A DNA stretch of 64,000 nucleotides from NCBI GenBank assembly GCA_013176395.1, contig JABMLP010000012.1:992001-1056000 (forward strand), written 5' to 3'. The notes below the pieces were generated by a model. The model did no database searches. It saw only the letters and a program-made list of their open reading frames with translations, and had not been told where the DNA came from. Below, piece after piece: positions 39,948 to 50,698 of this stretch. Source of the stretch: Venturia oleaginea (lineage: Eukaryota > Ascomycota > Dothideomycetes > Venturiales > Venturiaceae). Every line of letters starts with the position of its first letter. Within the stretch, counting starts at the first letter, position 1. The position numbers were made by a program, and so were the translations under genes.

Positions 39948-40893
39948 TTGCAAAAACTCGATCGGACTCTGAAAATCAGCAAAGCCCATATTGGGACTGC
40001 TCTTATGAAAGCCATCTTCGTCTGTATCTCCAGGCTCCAACCCAAAACCTCTTCTCTAGTATGAACAAGATATTGGTTCTCCTCTCCCCTCATATACCCC
40101 CTCATGAAGAACAGTCCATGCATCGGTCGTTTCTGGTCTACGGTTTTGTTTTCACCGCCGGCATGGTAGGTAGAACCGAGCATACAAAATGCATCTCCCT
40201 TTTGCATTGTTGCGTACACCACTCCCTCGGGCTTTGGCCATCGATCTTGACCCCAGAGATGCGAACCTGGTAAAACCTATCTCAATCGAATCAGCCTCAA
40301 TCTTCCTCCCTTCTCACTCGCTATGTAAATTGATCGTAGAGCTTACAAGGGTAGCCCCATTCTCCACCGTCGTCTCAACCCCAGGAATCAAAAACCCCAT
40401 ACTACCATCAGCACCAACCTGATACCCAGTCCCAGTCTGATCCAAATGCCCAACATGAAAATTATTATCATGCCTATGAAGTCTCTGCGCCTTACTCCCC
40501 GGTCTCGTCTCCATGGTCAACGCCGTATTGATAATCGGATGACTGGTATACGTATGTTTCTCTGCTCCATAAAAATTACTCGTCGTCTTCGCCAAAAAGA
40601 ATTCTGCGAGTTGATCGATGGTTGGATGGACGAGCCATTTTTCGCGGACGGTTTCGGAGCGGGAGACGAGGTGAGGACACCGGCGAGTTTCCACGGGGAA
40701 TGTGGTGCCGTGCCAAGGGAGTCGGTGTCGAGGTGAGGTTGGACTTCGTTGTTTACTTGGTCAACTATTTGCTGCGTGGTGAAGTTGTGATTATTACAGC
40801 TCCATCTTCTGTAATGGCTTGTTTCAGGGTTGGAATATCTGCGGCGTCGATGCGCTGGAGGATTGGGGTTGCAGCCGCGGGCATCTTTGGCTC
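39948..40893 (-). pseudogene. PhyH-type (phytanoyl-CoA dioxygenase family) relic, multiple frameshifts
   Basis: Nearly full-length gene on the minus strand. It starts at about 40893, MPAAATPILQRIDAADIPTL then AITEDGAVII; after a one-base shift FTTQQIVDQVNNEVQPHLD; after another shift GTTFPVETRRCPHLVSRSE and EKWLVHPTIDQLAEFFL, QRLHRHDNNFHVGH (iron-ligand region), TGYQVGADGSMGFLIPGVE. An intron ends at 40271, followed by SHLWGQDRWPKPEGVVYATM, GDAFCMLGSTYHAGGENKT and the final iron-ligand and 2-oxoglutarate region. The end needs one more shift near 40005 to read SPNMGFADFQSP. Fungal members are Fe(II)/2OG oxygenases, often in alkaloid or meroterpenoid pathways. Three single-base breaks make it a pseudogene, unless they are sequencing errors. 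Confidence 0.75.
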
Positions 40894-40899
40894 TGGCAA

Positions 40900-41612
40900 T
40901 TTAACACAATGGTAGGTAGGCACTTCGCGATTGAGATGGAGAACAAGCAGCTGATAGATCGGAACAACATGATAGATAAACTTCGAAAGAATGACAATAC
41001 CCGATTAGGAAAGTAGACTTGAGCGCTATGGACTAGGATATGAAGAAGCAATCGGTGTGCTGCCGTTTATCAAAACTTTGGCTCATTATCTGATCTGTTG
41101 CAATGATGAATGCGATTCCACGGGATGGCAGTATAGAGGCCAGTGTTTCTTCGCACAATGCTCGATCAACTCGATGGCTTGGAGAAGGGCATGCGAGGCA
41201 GCGGGCCTGCGTGGACTTAGCCCCGGCACAGTCAAAGACTGAGTCTCGCAACGACTTGCTTCTGCCGACTTCCAAGCTATCTTTCGACTCCGCATGAGCC
41301 AACATTCAAGTAGAACCGAATTGCAGCCTGCTGGTATTGTACGCGCGCATGACATCTATGAAGGCAGAAGGGCTTGCGTTGACTGAATATGCACCCTCGG
41401 AATCTCAGCCTCGCCCAAAATTATTGAACGACGAATAGGAATACTGCGAATCGACAAAGCTTGAATTTTATCCCGTTAGTAGATATTATGCTACCGAAGA
41501 AATGCCGAAGGAAGCTTGTTGCGAAGATAGTTGGGAAGAGTTTTCGAGGCATAGTTGTTGGATGCTTGAGCAGGGAAGACACGCAGTCCTAAGCCGACTA
41601 GACAACACGCGT
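40900..41612. other. Intergenic, unassigned
   Basis: 710 bases; both strands have short ORFs (41033-41355) without motifs. Nothing supported. Confidence 0.35.
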
Positions 41613-42266
41613 TTACTGCTGCCCCTCCATTGATGTCGCTTCTGCCAGATCGACCCACATACCGCCAGGAATTATGGCTAGCTGTTCCTTGGTGTCCTGG
41701 TCCAACACCTTGACACGAGGGGTCACCCACTCTGGATTCCATTCTTTCGTCAAGCCAATATCGTTGATCAAACCTTCAACCCACCGCCTATCTGTACTCC
41801 AAGCGACCATACCTTGGGAGGCCAGTATGTCCAGTAGCTTGAGAGCCTTCATCTGCATTACCGTCTCCATATGGAAATGCCAGAACAAAGCTGCATCGTG
41901 GACATGGACGACCATTTTTTGCATCTGCTCTAGAACATCGGGCTTCAGGTATTGTAGGACTCGATCGATGCAGTCTACGGTGTCTTGTTCGAAGTGGATG
42001 TATGTGTATCTCAGCGAGGTCTCTGTCGTGAAAGTAGGCGAGTAGACTTTTAGCGCTTCGATGCGCGTCTCGCGGGATGTCTGGAGGAGAGCTGGGACGG
42101 GAGTTTTGGAGGTGAATGCCTCTCTGTATTGTCTCGTGCCTTGAATCTTTTCTCTTTGGCAAGCTATCACGACGGTCCTCGGGATTGTGAGAGCGAATTC
42201 GTAGATTCTGATTCGAAGCTCGGAGGGAAGTAGCGGAAATTGGTGGAACGACGCCTGCGTAGACAT
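41613..42266 (-). CDS. 2EXR domain-containing protein
   Basis: 217 residues, single exon from ATG 42266. Begins MSTQASFHQFPLLPSELRIRI, the conserved F..F..LP.E.R..I(Y/W) opening of the fungal 2EXR domain, followed by ALTIPRTVVIACQ, then PVPALLQTSRETRIEALKVY, the second half of the domain. The C-terminal part (YTYIHFEQDTVDCIDRVLQY and MQKMVVHVHDAALFWHF) is usual for the family. These proteins are numerous in filamentous ascomycetes and related in layout to F-box proteins; molecular role unknown. The gene looks intact. Confidence 0.85.
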   Translation of the reverse strand: MSTQASFHQFPLLPSELRIRIYEFALTIPRTVVIACQREKIQGTRQYREAFTSKTPVPALLQTSRETRIEALKVYSPTFTTETSLRYTYIHFEQDTVDCIDRVLQYLKPDVLEQMQKMVVHVHDAALFWHFHMETVMQMKALKLLDILASQGMVAWSTDRRWVEGLINDIGLTKEWNPEWVTPRVKVLDQDTKEQLAIIPGGMWVDLAEATSMEGQQ

Positions 42267-42802
42267 TGTGTACAGACTTGAACTCGTCTCAAGCTTCTTG
42301 TCGTATTGGGGTTGTATCGTGCTGATGGAAATGACCTTTCACTTTTAGCCAAGGGTCTCTCAACCGCCGTCAAGCGTGAACATTAATTTTTAAAAGCTGT
42401 GCATGAGTAGTTTCTAGTACGGCTAGGTAATTCTAAGTCTTTGGCCAGAGTACAGGCATTTTTCTACCTATTCTAAAATCTATGACATGGTGATAGAGAC
42501 TTCGCGTATAGGGCCTTTTCGAAGGTAATGTTCGCCCAGAGAGACGCAAGCTAAAAGTGAAAGGTCTTTTCCGCCAGCACAATATGATTGTAATGTGAGA
42601 TAGTGGAGTAAGCAGCGCGATTTTGACTTACAAACAACAGTATGGGCGAACTTTGGGCCGTAAAGAAGGCAAATCCTTCACCGCAATAATATTGTAGTTT
42701 CCTGAGTAAACAAGGACAGAATCTCTTATTTCATACACCAGACGTTACAATATTTTGTTCTCGTATTCTTCATTCTTCGCGGCGCTAAGAGTAGATCAAC
42801 TA
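42267..42802. other. Intergenic between 2EXR gene and transposon
   Basis: 536 bases. GAAATGACCTTTCACTTTTAGC (about 42330) and GCTAAAAGTGAAAGGTCTTTTCC (about 42551) are inverted complements about 200 bp apart, with ATGTTCGCCCA/TGGGCGAAC also paired further in, suggesting a small inverted-repeat element. No gene. Confidence 0.4.
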
Positions 42803-44649
42803 ACGTAGTCCACCACCCAACCGCTCAAACCACCCAACCGCTCAAAATTTCTTGGCACGACCATCTCATGTTACGACTCTTAATTTTTTCGCTGTCAACA
42901 ATAGATTCTAAGTCCTTCGTGCTACTATCTGATTCAGAAGATATCTCGATATCTTTTTCACTAGTTCGCGCATTATGCCCAGTTACGCCGCAGTTCCCAC
43001 AGCGCCGTTGAGTTGGTCGGGCTATTTCTTGACCACCGATACCACGAGCCTTCTTCGATCCCTGAGGCGCTACAGACGCCTCTGCAGCTACCTGCGCTGC
43101 TGCAGTCCCATACTCCATAGTACCACCTTGCTGGATCCACTTCCTTTTGCGCCATTTTCGCTTCGTTATTACTGCCAATTGCTCTTCAAGCTCGTGGTTG
43201 CGCGCAAAGAGTAGAGCGTTTTGGTGAAGCATCAATTCAGCGCCCTTAACAAGCTGGGAAAAGCCAGCCTGCGCAGTAACTGGTGACCGAGTGAAAGACT
43301 CGCTTACGAGCTTGGATTGAGATCCAAATTCATGAGTATTGCTTGGAGTCTTGAACTGCCACGGCGTTTCTGGGAGACGGGGTTCTGGCGGGGTACGTAG
43401 CCGTACTTCAAGGCGGTCCAATACCGCCTGCGCGTCGATAGGGACTAGTCCTACTGCCCCAAAGGCCTTTTGACAGTTCTCTTTTGTAAACACGTCGAAA
43501 AACGCGTCTTTGAAGGCAGGGAGAAAGCCTTCCTTGTTGATATGGTACACGCGTCGGCGCGCCAAGTCCCGGATGCGTTGGGAGTACTTGCGCTTCAACG
43601 GCGAGAAGCAGACCATATCAAGGGGCTGGAGTATATGCGACGAGTGCGATGGCATGCAGAGGGTAAGGATCTTATTTTCGAGGCAGTAGTCCTTAAAATT
43701 CTGGTTGAGATGGCTCTCATGGCCGTCCAAAATGAGTAGCCTGTACCCCCCCACCTGCCGCGCCTTTGTATGCGCGTCAAAATGCTTCAACCACTCAAGA
43801 CCAAGCGCGTTATTTATTCAGCCGTTCTCAGAGACTGAGAGCTTCCAATTGCGCGGTATATCTGCCTCCTCGTACCACGCAGAGATGTGAACGCGTCCTT
43901 TGTAGATAATGAAGGGTGGGGTTGCATACCCAGCGGCGCAGATACTCTGGATAATCGTAACCCATTCGCGATCGCCCGGCTGAATGAGTCCCGGCCTTGT
44001 ACGTCTCTCGGAGGCTGTAACGACCTTCATTGACCCAATAACACCCATCTGGAAGCCAATCTCGTCAAAGTTGTGTGTATCCTCGTCGTGGACGCCGTAC
44101 TTGGCTTTGGTATCTGCAACGAGCTTGAACCACGCGCCAATAATCTCTGGATCTTCCTGTAGTATCCTCTGCCTATCCTTGGCTCGGTTGAAGGCCATCT
44201 TGAGCTCATCTGAGCGCGTAACGAACCTCTCAGCCCAGTTTTTGCCCACTGGCTCTCCACCGCGTATAGCTAGCAGTTTATCGGCCATATCTGCTACCTC
44301 ACAAAACCGGGGCGCAAATCCTCGCAAAATTGGTCAAGGACGTATCGGACAAGCGTTTGCTCTTCGGTAAGGGTAAGTTTCCGACCATTTGGTGGTGTTT
44401 CGAGGATAAATGGGACTGCTTTAACGCGCTCAGAGAGGATTCGCTGTTTAACGTCAAAGGCACGAGCGGCGGCCCGTTGGCTTCGGAATTGGCCGGCTTG
44501 GAGGGCTTGGAGTACGAGCTGGATTCTCCCTTCGTGTTGGAGTAATAGTGCGTTTCGTTGTTCAGACATAATCACATAAGAGGAATGGTAGAAGTCTTGG
44601 CAGATTTTGAGCGGTTGGGTGGTTTGAGCGGTTGGGTGGTGGAACACGT
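42803..44649 (-). mobile_element. Pogo/Fot-type DNA transposon copy B
   Basis: 1,847 bp on the minus strand. Both ends carry the same 17-bp subterminal unit CCACCCAACCGCTCAAA twice; the terminal inverted repeats (about 46 bp) differ only at ACGTAGTCC versus ACGTGTTCC. TA precedes the left end (42801-42802); the right end is followed by AA, so the duplicate has mutated or was lost. The first 15 bases of the right tip equal those of copy A, while the binding-site sequence differs (CCAACCGCTCA versus CGAGCTGGTCA). It lies 53 bp past the stop codon of the xylosidase gene. Confidence 0.88.
42825..44574 (-). pseudogene. Pogo-type DDE transposase of copy B (frameshift and stop)
   Basis: Starts MSEQRNALLLQHEGRIQLVL at about 44569. 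One base is gained or lost near 44325 (the frame changes between LTEEQTLVRYVLDQ and RGFAPRFCEVADM). The DDE core THNFDEIGFQMGVIG is open until a TGA at about 43818, in place of the tryptophan of ENGW in copy A; the following codons show AC to AT changes. From 43790 the frame is open again through LLILDGHESHLNQNF and QPLDMVCFSPLKRK, and the zinc knuckle CGNCGVTGHNARTS, whose last cysteine is replaced by serine. It has the same domain order as copy A and the poly-G is only 7. Confidence 0.85.
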
Positions 44650-44701
44650 AAGTGATGGATACATTTCTAAAACCTTCCCTTTTGGAGAAGGGAGATTTCA
44701 T

Positions 44702-47456
44702 CTACATAACCATCTCGCTCCCATCAAACCCAGGTACAAAGTAACCATCGGGCTTATTGGTTCTCCTTTCAGCAGGTGGCTGAGGCCACTCATCCAGCAT
44801 AGCCTGCTGGCCCGTAATCGTAAAATTGACCATGGTGAGTGGCTGCGTATCGATCATCACAGCATACTCACCAGGATAAAGAATCCTATTCCCTCTCTCA
44901 TCCACCCGCGATAAACTGCTCAAAGTTAGGTTGAGGTTTGCTGTTTGTGAAGATCCACCCTTGATGTCGTGAAGACGTTGGTAAGCAACGAGAGACTTTT
45001 TGGGATAAGGTGCTGGCCCGAATGTGCCTGTGAGGAAGGCGAGAGCACTGTAGTCGGATGATACAGACCCAGTGTTGGAAATGCTGACAGGGATGGAGGC
45101 GAATGGGCAGAGATCAGGATAATTGACTGTCCCAGCAGTCACTGTTACAGCGCAAGAAGTCATGATGGCTGCGATGTCGTATGTCTGACTAAGAGCACTG
45201 GACGAAATTGTTGCTGTGAAATTTGTGTAATGCATCCCGTAGCCGAACTCGTAGATGGGAGTGCCAGTATACCATTTATAGGTCCTACCCGGGTTCTGCT
45301 TACCTGGCCGCAGAGCCATGTCGGTCATCGGCACTTGGCGGATATATTTTGAAGGATATTGCGTGATTGGAAGTCTTCCAGCCGGCGCTGCCTTTCCAGT
45401 GATGATGTCGAAAATCGCCGTACCGCCGTCCTGGCCTGGATATCTGTTGGATCGTAAGCAACCGTACAACACTACACTTGACCGAAAGAAACGTACCCGC
45501 CCCATAGTAAAGCGCTGATATTAGCATTATTCTTGATTGGGGACGAATCGATCTGGCCACCGCCCATCTGAACCACGATCATCGGTTTCCCGTACTGGGC
45601 CAACTGACCAATTGCATCAAGTTGAGCACCAGTCCAGGCAATATCAATACGGTCTCTGTCTTCCAACTCTACAGAATTGTCGATACCGCCGATGTAGATG
45701 ATCATTTCAGATTTGCCGGCAGCATCCCACATCGGAAGCCAGTGATCTGTTGTGGGATCTCCTTGGCCTCCTGGACCTTGAGCATAGTTGATCGTGATGT
45801 TCAGCTGTTGCGCAGCATACAAGGGAGTGTGCAAATAGGGTGCTACTCCAAAGTAATTGCCCTGCATCTGTGTCGAAGCATTGGCCCAGTCGCCTATCAA
45901 AGCAATTGAGGAAGAAGAGCTCAGTTGCAGCGGTAATAAGCCATCATTTTTCAGTAACGTAATGCTTTTTACCGCAGCGCGATGCGCAAGAGCTTGTGCG
46001 GAGGGGGTACTAACGTCGCTAAAGGTAAGTTGTCGATAAGGCTGCTCAGCGGGGGGATCGAAGTATCCAAGCCGGATCAAAGATGAGTACTGTCTGACCA
46101 ATGCCTGGTCAAGGGTTGACTCGTTGAAAAGTCCTTGCCGCAATGCAGCCGGAAGATGATTGGGAGAATACGTCCCACAATTCACGTCAGTGCCGGCTAT
46201 CAGTGCGTCTGCTGCTGCTTGTTCACGCGTTGCTGAGTATCCATGCGGAAGGAAGATGTTCTGAATGGCATCGCAATCGCTCGTCACCCATTGTTCTTGG
46301 CCTGTCCAGTTCCAGTGTTCTCTCAAAATGGTCTGCAGCAGATACGGGTCTGCGCATGTCGGTACTCCGTTGACCGCGTTGTATGAGCCTAGAAAAGAAT
46401 ATGTACATTAGCAAACCATGATATTCGTCGTTTCGGAAAGTACGTACACATAAACGCTCCAACATTGGAGTCTCGGGCACAGCTTTGGAAAGGCGGCATA
46501 TAGTACTCGACCTAGGTTATACCTTAGTATCATATTATAAGCCTTGTGATAGTTCCTTCTTCTTACCATATCCTGCGAGGATATCTGGGCATCGAACTGG
46601 TATCGATGATTTCCGTTCCAATTTTCTAAATCGTACCCGACAAAATGCTTGCAAGTGGCAACGATCCTTTTATACTTGGGATCGTAGCCCCCTTGGAGAC
46701 CATCAATCAAAGCATGCACATAAGAGCTCAAATGGAAGGGATCTTCGCCTGGAGTCTCCTGGCCGCGTCCCCAACGAGGATCTTTGAAAGGATTGATATT
46801 TGGCGTCCAGAAATCCAGTCCGGCTATTCGAATGATTAGTATGGCAGTTATTGAGACTCCCAAGTACACATCACCTCTGCCATCATTATTAAATGCCCGT
46901 GCTTCCGTGCTGATCACCGTCGCAACCGCATTGATGAGCTCGTCGTCAAATGCTGCTCCCATAAGAATGGGTTGGGGAAAACTTGTTGCATAGCTATGGA
47001 CAAGTTAACACCAGAATTGATGAGCTGGCTACATTGAATTGTTCTTGGATCAACATACCTATAATCCCCAGCCCTGCTGAAATTGACGCCTGGAGAGGAA
47101 GCTACCCCGTGCAAAGCTTCCTACTAAAATCAAGACGTGTATAGATATTTTGAGATGGAGTCGTTCTGACCTGCCACCATGTATAGACAGGTATTCCCAA
47201 CCTGGGCACACCCGGCGATTCGCTTCCCGTGTTGTTCAGCTTCTCTGCTAGAGTGAATAGCTTGATCAAGGAAGTCGCTCTCGTAAGTGGATCTATGGTC
47301 AATTGTTAGATCTGGGAAAGAATAGAAGAGCAGAAGATTCTGACCGGATGTTTTATCACATACGGTCTCGTTTCGCAAAGGACCATTGAGACAATCTGGG
47401 AATGCGGCAAGAATTGGTGTTAACAGAAGCGCCCAGAGCGCGAAACCAGGAGCCAT
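44702..47456 (-). CDS. GH3 exo-1,4-beta-xylosidase, secreted
   Basis: Multi-exon minus-strand gene, ATG 47456 to TGA 44702. MAPGFALWALLLTPILAAFP is a signal peptide. Exon 1 ends 47345 and exon 2 is 47292-47171; their junction gives CDKTSDPLTRATSLIKLF. Later exons carry LHGVASSPGVNFS, NPFKDPRWGRGQETPGEDPF, CKHFVGYDLENWNGNHRYQF, and ADPYLLQTILREHWNW with VTSDCDAIQNIFLPHGY, which holds the nucleophile aspartate in the GH3 pattern. The C-terminal domains have LLKNDGLLPL, GGIDNSVELEDRDR, and a fibronectin-III-like tail ending at SEMVM. The layout is that of fungal XlnD/BxlB-type beta-xylosidases releasing xylose from xylo-oligosaccharides outside the cell. It is divergent from a sugar transporter gene. 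No break was noticed. Confidence 0.9.
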
Positions 47457-48646
47457 GATGGTGAAAAGTCACAAAGCGAAGATGCTACCACTGATAGACA
47501 ATTGGAAACCCCAAGGATTGGCCGTCTTTTTAAATTAAACTGGTTCACTTCTTTCTGTGGGTGCTCAAGCTCCCCTCTGAGAGAAGCTAGGATAGCATGA
47601 CAGCGGTTGAGAAGCAGAGGCAGATGGGTACCCTGCAAGAATCCATAATTTGCGCCGGGAGTGCGGCTCGATCAAGGTTGTGACGGTGATTTTCTCATAG
47701 ATGAAGAGGAGAAGGTTACGCCCCCAGTAGTATACATGGTCGAATTTGCAAGTAATATCGGCAACAGCATATCGGCAACAGCAGCTAGAATTGCTACGTG
47801 TTCCGGCAATTGATATGCGTTCCACAGGATGGATGGATGGATTCAATACACCCGTCGGGCCAGTATGGCTCTTGGGGGACTCGTTCCACAGGAGAAACGG
47901 AGTGGCACGACAGCGGGATAATAAGGCTAAGCAAAGGCAGTGAAGTGATGCCCCAGGCCCCAGGAAGTGTGTGAGCAGGTGATGTGGGGAAGGGAGGCGG
48001 GTTGCTAGCGTGGAATGCATGTAAGCCACCATCGGGCATCGGGTTATCGATGACCGATGTAATTTTCCAACCACCAGAGTCGTCTCGTCTCTCGCTCTTC
48101 ATCTAGCATCCTACTTCGCAATATGCATGACATGGGACGCAGCAGCATCCCCATACTCCATTTCCCCAGAAACCCGATTTCCGTGATGAAGGCTAGTATT
48201 TTCTCCTGATGAGGACTTCCATTGGCACCCTCTGTCCGAGTGCACTCAGCATGACCAGCAAAAGCCCTCCGAGGAATAACATTGCCGTTGGACAATAGCA
48301 GTACAGATTCCGAGGTAAAAAAGCTTCCACTGTCGATCTTCCTAACCCACGACACTTGTTGCATCCATGCATGGTATCTTACATACTTTTGACGCTACTG
48401 GCCTGGCAGACAGAGCATGAACCGACAGCACTGTCGAGTGATGATTGATCAAAACCAGCGGCGTTGCATCCTTTCTGCCGGATAGCCTTTTCGTGGCACT
48501 AGCTTGATTTGAGCCAGTGTTGTTGGACAGCGTAGCTCACCTCTTTTTGATTTATGGGTAAGAGTGCGACCCAAGAAACACGATCTCTTGCGAGATTTTC
48601 ATGAACATCATCTTATTCCCTTCTTCGTAGATAACTCGTACGAAAG
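47457..48646. other. Shared upstream region of xylosidase and sugar transporter
   Basis: 1.19 kb between two divergent genes. It contains one GGCTAA (47925-47930) and a GTGGGG (about 47984) on the plus strand; short ORFs on the minus strand (47565-48364) lack motifs. Probably a bidirectional control region. Confidence 0.5.
47925..47930 (+). promoter_or_regulatory. Possible XlnR/Xyr1-type site
   Basis: GGCTAA matches the core recognised by fungal xylanase activators. A single hexamer is weak evidence by itself; its position between a xylosidase and a sugar transporter gives it some weight. Confidence 0.25.
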
Positions 48647-50698
48647 ATGGCGCCCCTCAGCTCTGTAGCAGGCGCTCAATCTGCAGCTCTCGAGAAGCGA
48701 AGGCAGCTGGCAGGTGGATCAGGTCCAGCAACTTTGCTCAAGAATCTCAAGGTCTTTGGGATAGCCTGTTTTGCTTGTCTGGGTGGTTTTCTCTATGGCT
48801 ATAATCAGGGCGTCTTCAGTGGTGTTCTAACAATGTCAGCGTTTAAGAACCGTGAGTTGCATCCGAAACTTTCCTACAACGTCGTCTGCTAATTAGTGCG
48901 CAGACATGGGTGTTTATACATCGGATTCAAGCAAGGTCGGATGGCTTACCTCTATTTTGGAACTCGGTGCTTGGGTAGGCACTCTTTATAGTGGGTTTCT
49001 CGCAGAGATACTGTCGAGGAAATATGCTATTCTCATCAATGTCGCAATCTTTATCATTGGAGTTGTTGTACAAGCTACTGCCGTTACTGGCTCTGGTCCC
49101 TCATCCATACTAGGAGGTCGTTTCATCACCGGTGAGTAAAAATGAAGCTACTGCCAGAGAAGCTAGTCTGACTTGGATGATCAGGTATGGGAGTTGGTTC
49201 GCTCTCAATGATCGTGCCAATGTACAACGCCGAGATTGCACCACCTGAAGTTAGAGGAGCGCTTGTGGGCCTCCAGCAATTATCGATCACTCTGGGCATC
49301 ATGATCAGCTTTTGGATTGATTATGGAACTGTCGGTAAGCTCCACCTCCATGAGTAACGACAGACTAACCTGAAATCTAGAACTTCATTGGTGGCACCGG
49401 AGTGTCGCAAAAGGATACTGCTTGGGTAAGATTGATTGAAATAGACGCTGTTATTAAGGCTTAAATTCTAATGCTTGTATTCAGCTTTTACCCCTCTGCC
49501 TCCAGCTAGTTCCCGCCGTCCTACTAGGGGCTGGCATGATCTTCATGCCATTCAGTCCAAGATGGCTGGTGCACCACGGTCGTGAAGCAGAAGCGAGAAA
49601 AGTGCTGGCTAGCTTGCGGAATCTCTCGCAGGACCACGAGCTCATTGAACTCGAATATGCGGAGATCAGAGCTCAGAGTTTGTTCGAAAAGAGAGTTTTG
49701 GCTGAACGATTCCCACATCTACAGCAACCTACCGCCTGGAACACCATGAAGCTGTTAGTGTATTAACAATAATTCAGAGACTATGCTAAACAGTATAGGC
49801 AATTCGTCGCCATCGCCTCCCTATTCAAGTCGATACCTATGTTCAGGCGCGTGGTTATTGCCACAGGGGTCATGTTCTTCCAGCAATGGACCGGCATCAA
49901 CGCGATTCTGTATTATGCGCCCCGAATCTTTGGCGGCTTAGGACTGTCCTCCAACACTGTGTCTCTCCTTGCTACTGGCGTCGTGGGAATTGTAATGTTC
50001 CTCGCAACGATACCTGCTGTCATGTACGTCGACAAGCTCGGTCGCAAGCCTGTCCTGATCGCCGGCGCTATTGGGATGGCAATCTGTCATATCATCATTG
50101 CTGGTATCTCTGGTTCTTTCGAGTACTCTTGGCCATCCCACACCGGTGCTGGATGGGCAGCTGTCGTTATGGTCTGGCTCTTTGTCGTTCATTTTGGATA
50201 CTCGTGGGGCCCTTGCGCCTGGATAGTGATTGCTGAGATTTGGCCACTGTCTAACAGACCATATGGTATCGCTTTGGGAGCCTCAAGCAATTGGATGAAC
50301 AATTTCATCGTGGGACAAGTGAGTTACATGACAGCCTTTAGAGAGGCCTCATCTAGAGAGGCCTCATCTGAGTATAGAGACTTACTGAGTGATAGGTTAC
50401 GCCAGACATGCTTACGCATATGCGATACGGCACGTATATCTTTTTCGGACTCTTGACCTTTGGTGGAGCTTTTTTCGTTTGGAAGTTCGTCCCCGAGACC
50501 AAAGGCCTTAGCTTAGAGGAGATGGATGTTCTGTTCGGAAGCGTAGGATGGGCCGCGAGAGATAAGGAAATCATGGATGAAGTCAACCGCGAAGTCGGTC
50601 TAGTCGACCTGACAGGCCACACAGATATGACGAGCCATGATGTTGACCAAAAGAAGGATGCACTGAGCAAAGAAGAAGAGGCTGGCTTCAGTGGCTGA
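48647..50698 (+). CDS. MFS sugar transporter
   Basis: ATG 48647, at least six introns, ending TGA 50698. Exons in order: [20 protein letters not shown] and [17 protein letters not shown] (helix 1), [20 protein letters not shown] and [36 protein letters not shown] and [19 protein letters not shown], then [39 protein letters not shown] (sugar-contact QQxTGxNxxxYY), [27 protein letters not shown], and [17 protein letters not shown]. These are the signature motifs of the sugar porter family: 12 helices, plasma membrane, proton-coupled uptake. Substrate not certain; the neighbour suggests pentose or xylo-sugars. The last intron (50318-50397) contains a 15-bp tandem duplication. Confidence 0.88.

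Noticed and set aside
39337..39972. 211-codon plus-strand ORF
   Set aside because: Composition is Ser/Pro/Leu-rich without motifs and it overlaps antisense to the PhyH relic and its flank; likely a chance ORF.
41033..41355. Antisense pair of ORFs
   Set aside because: Both strands are open by chance over about 250 bases; no motif on either.
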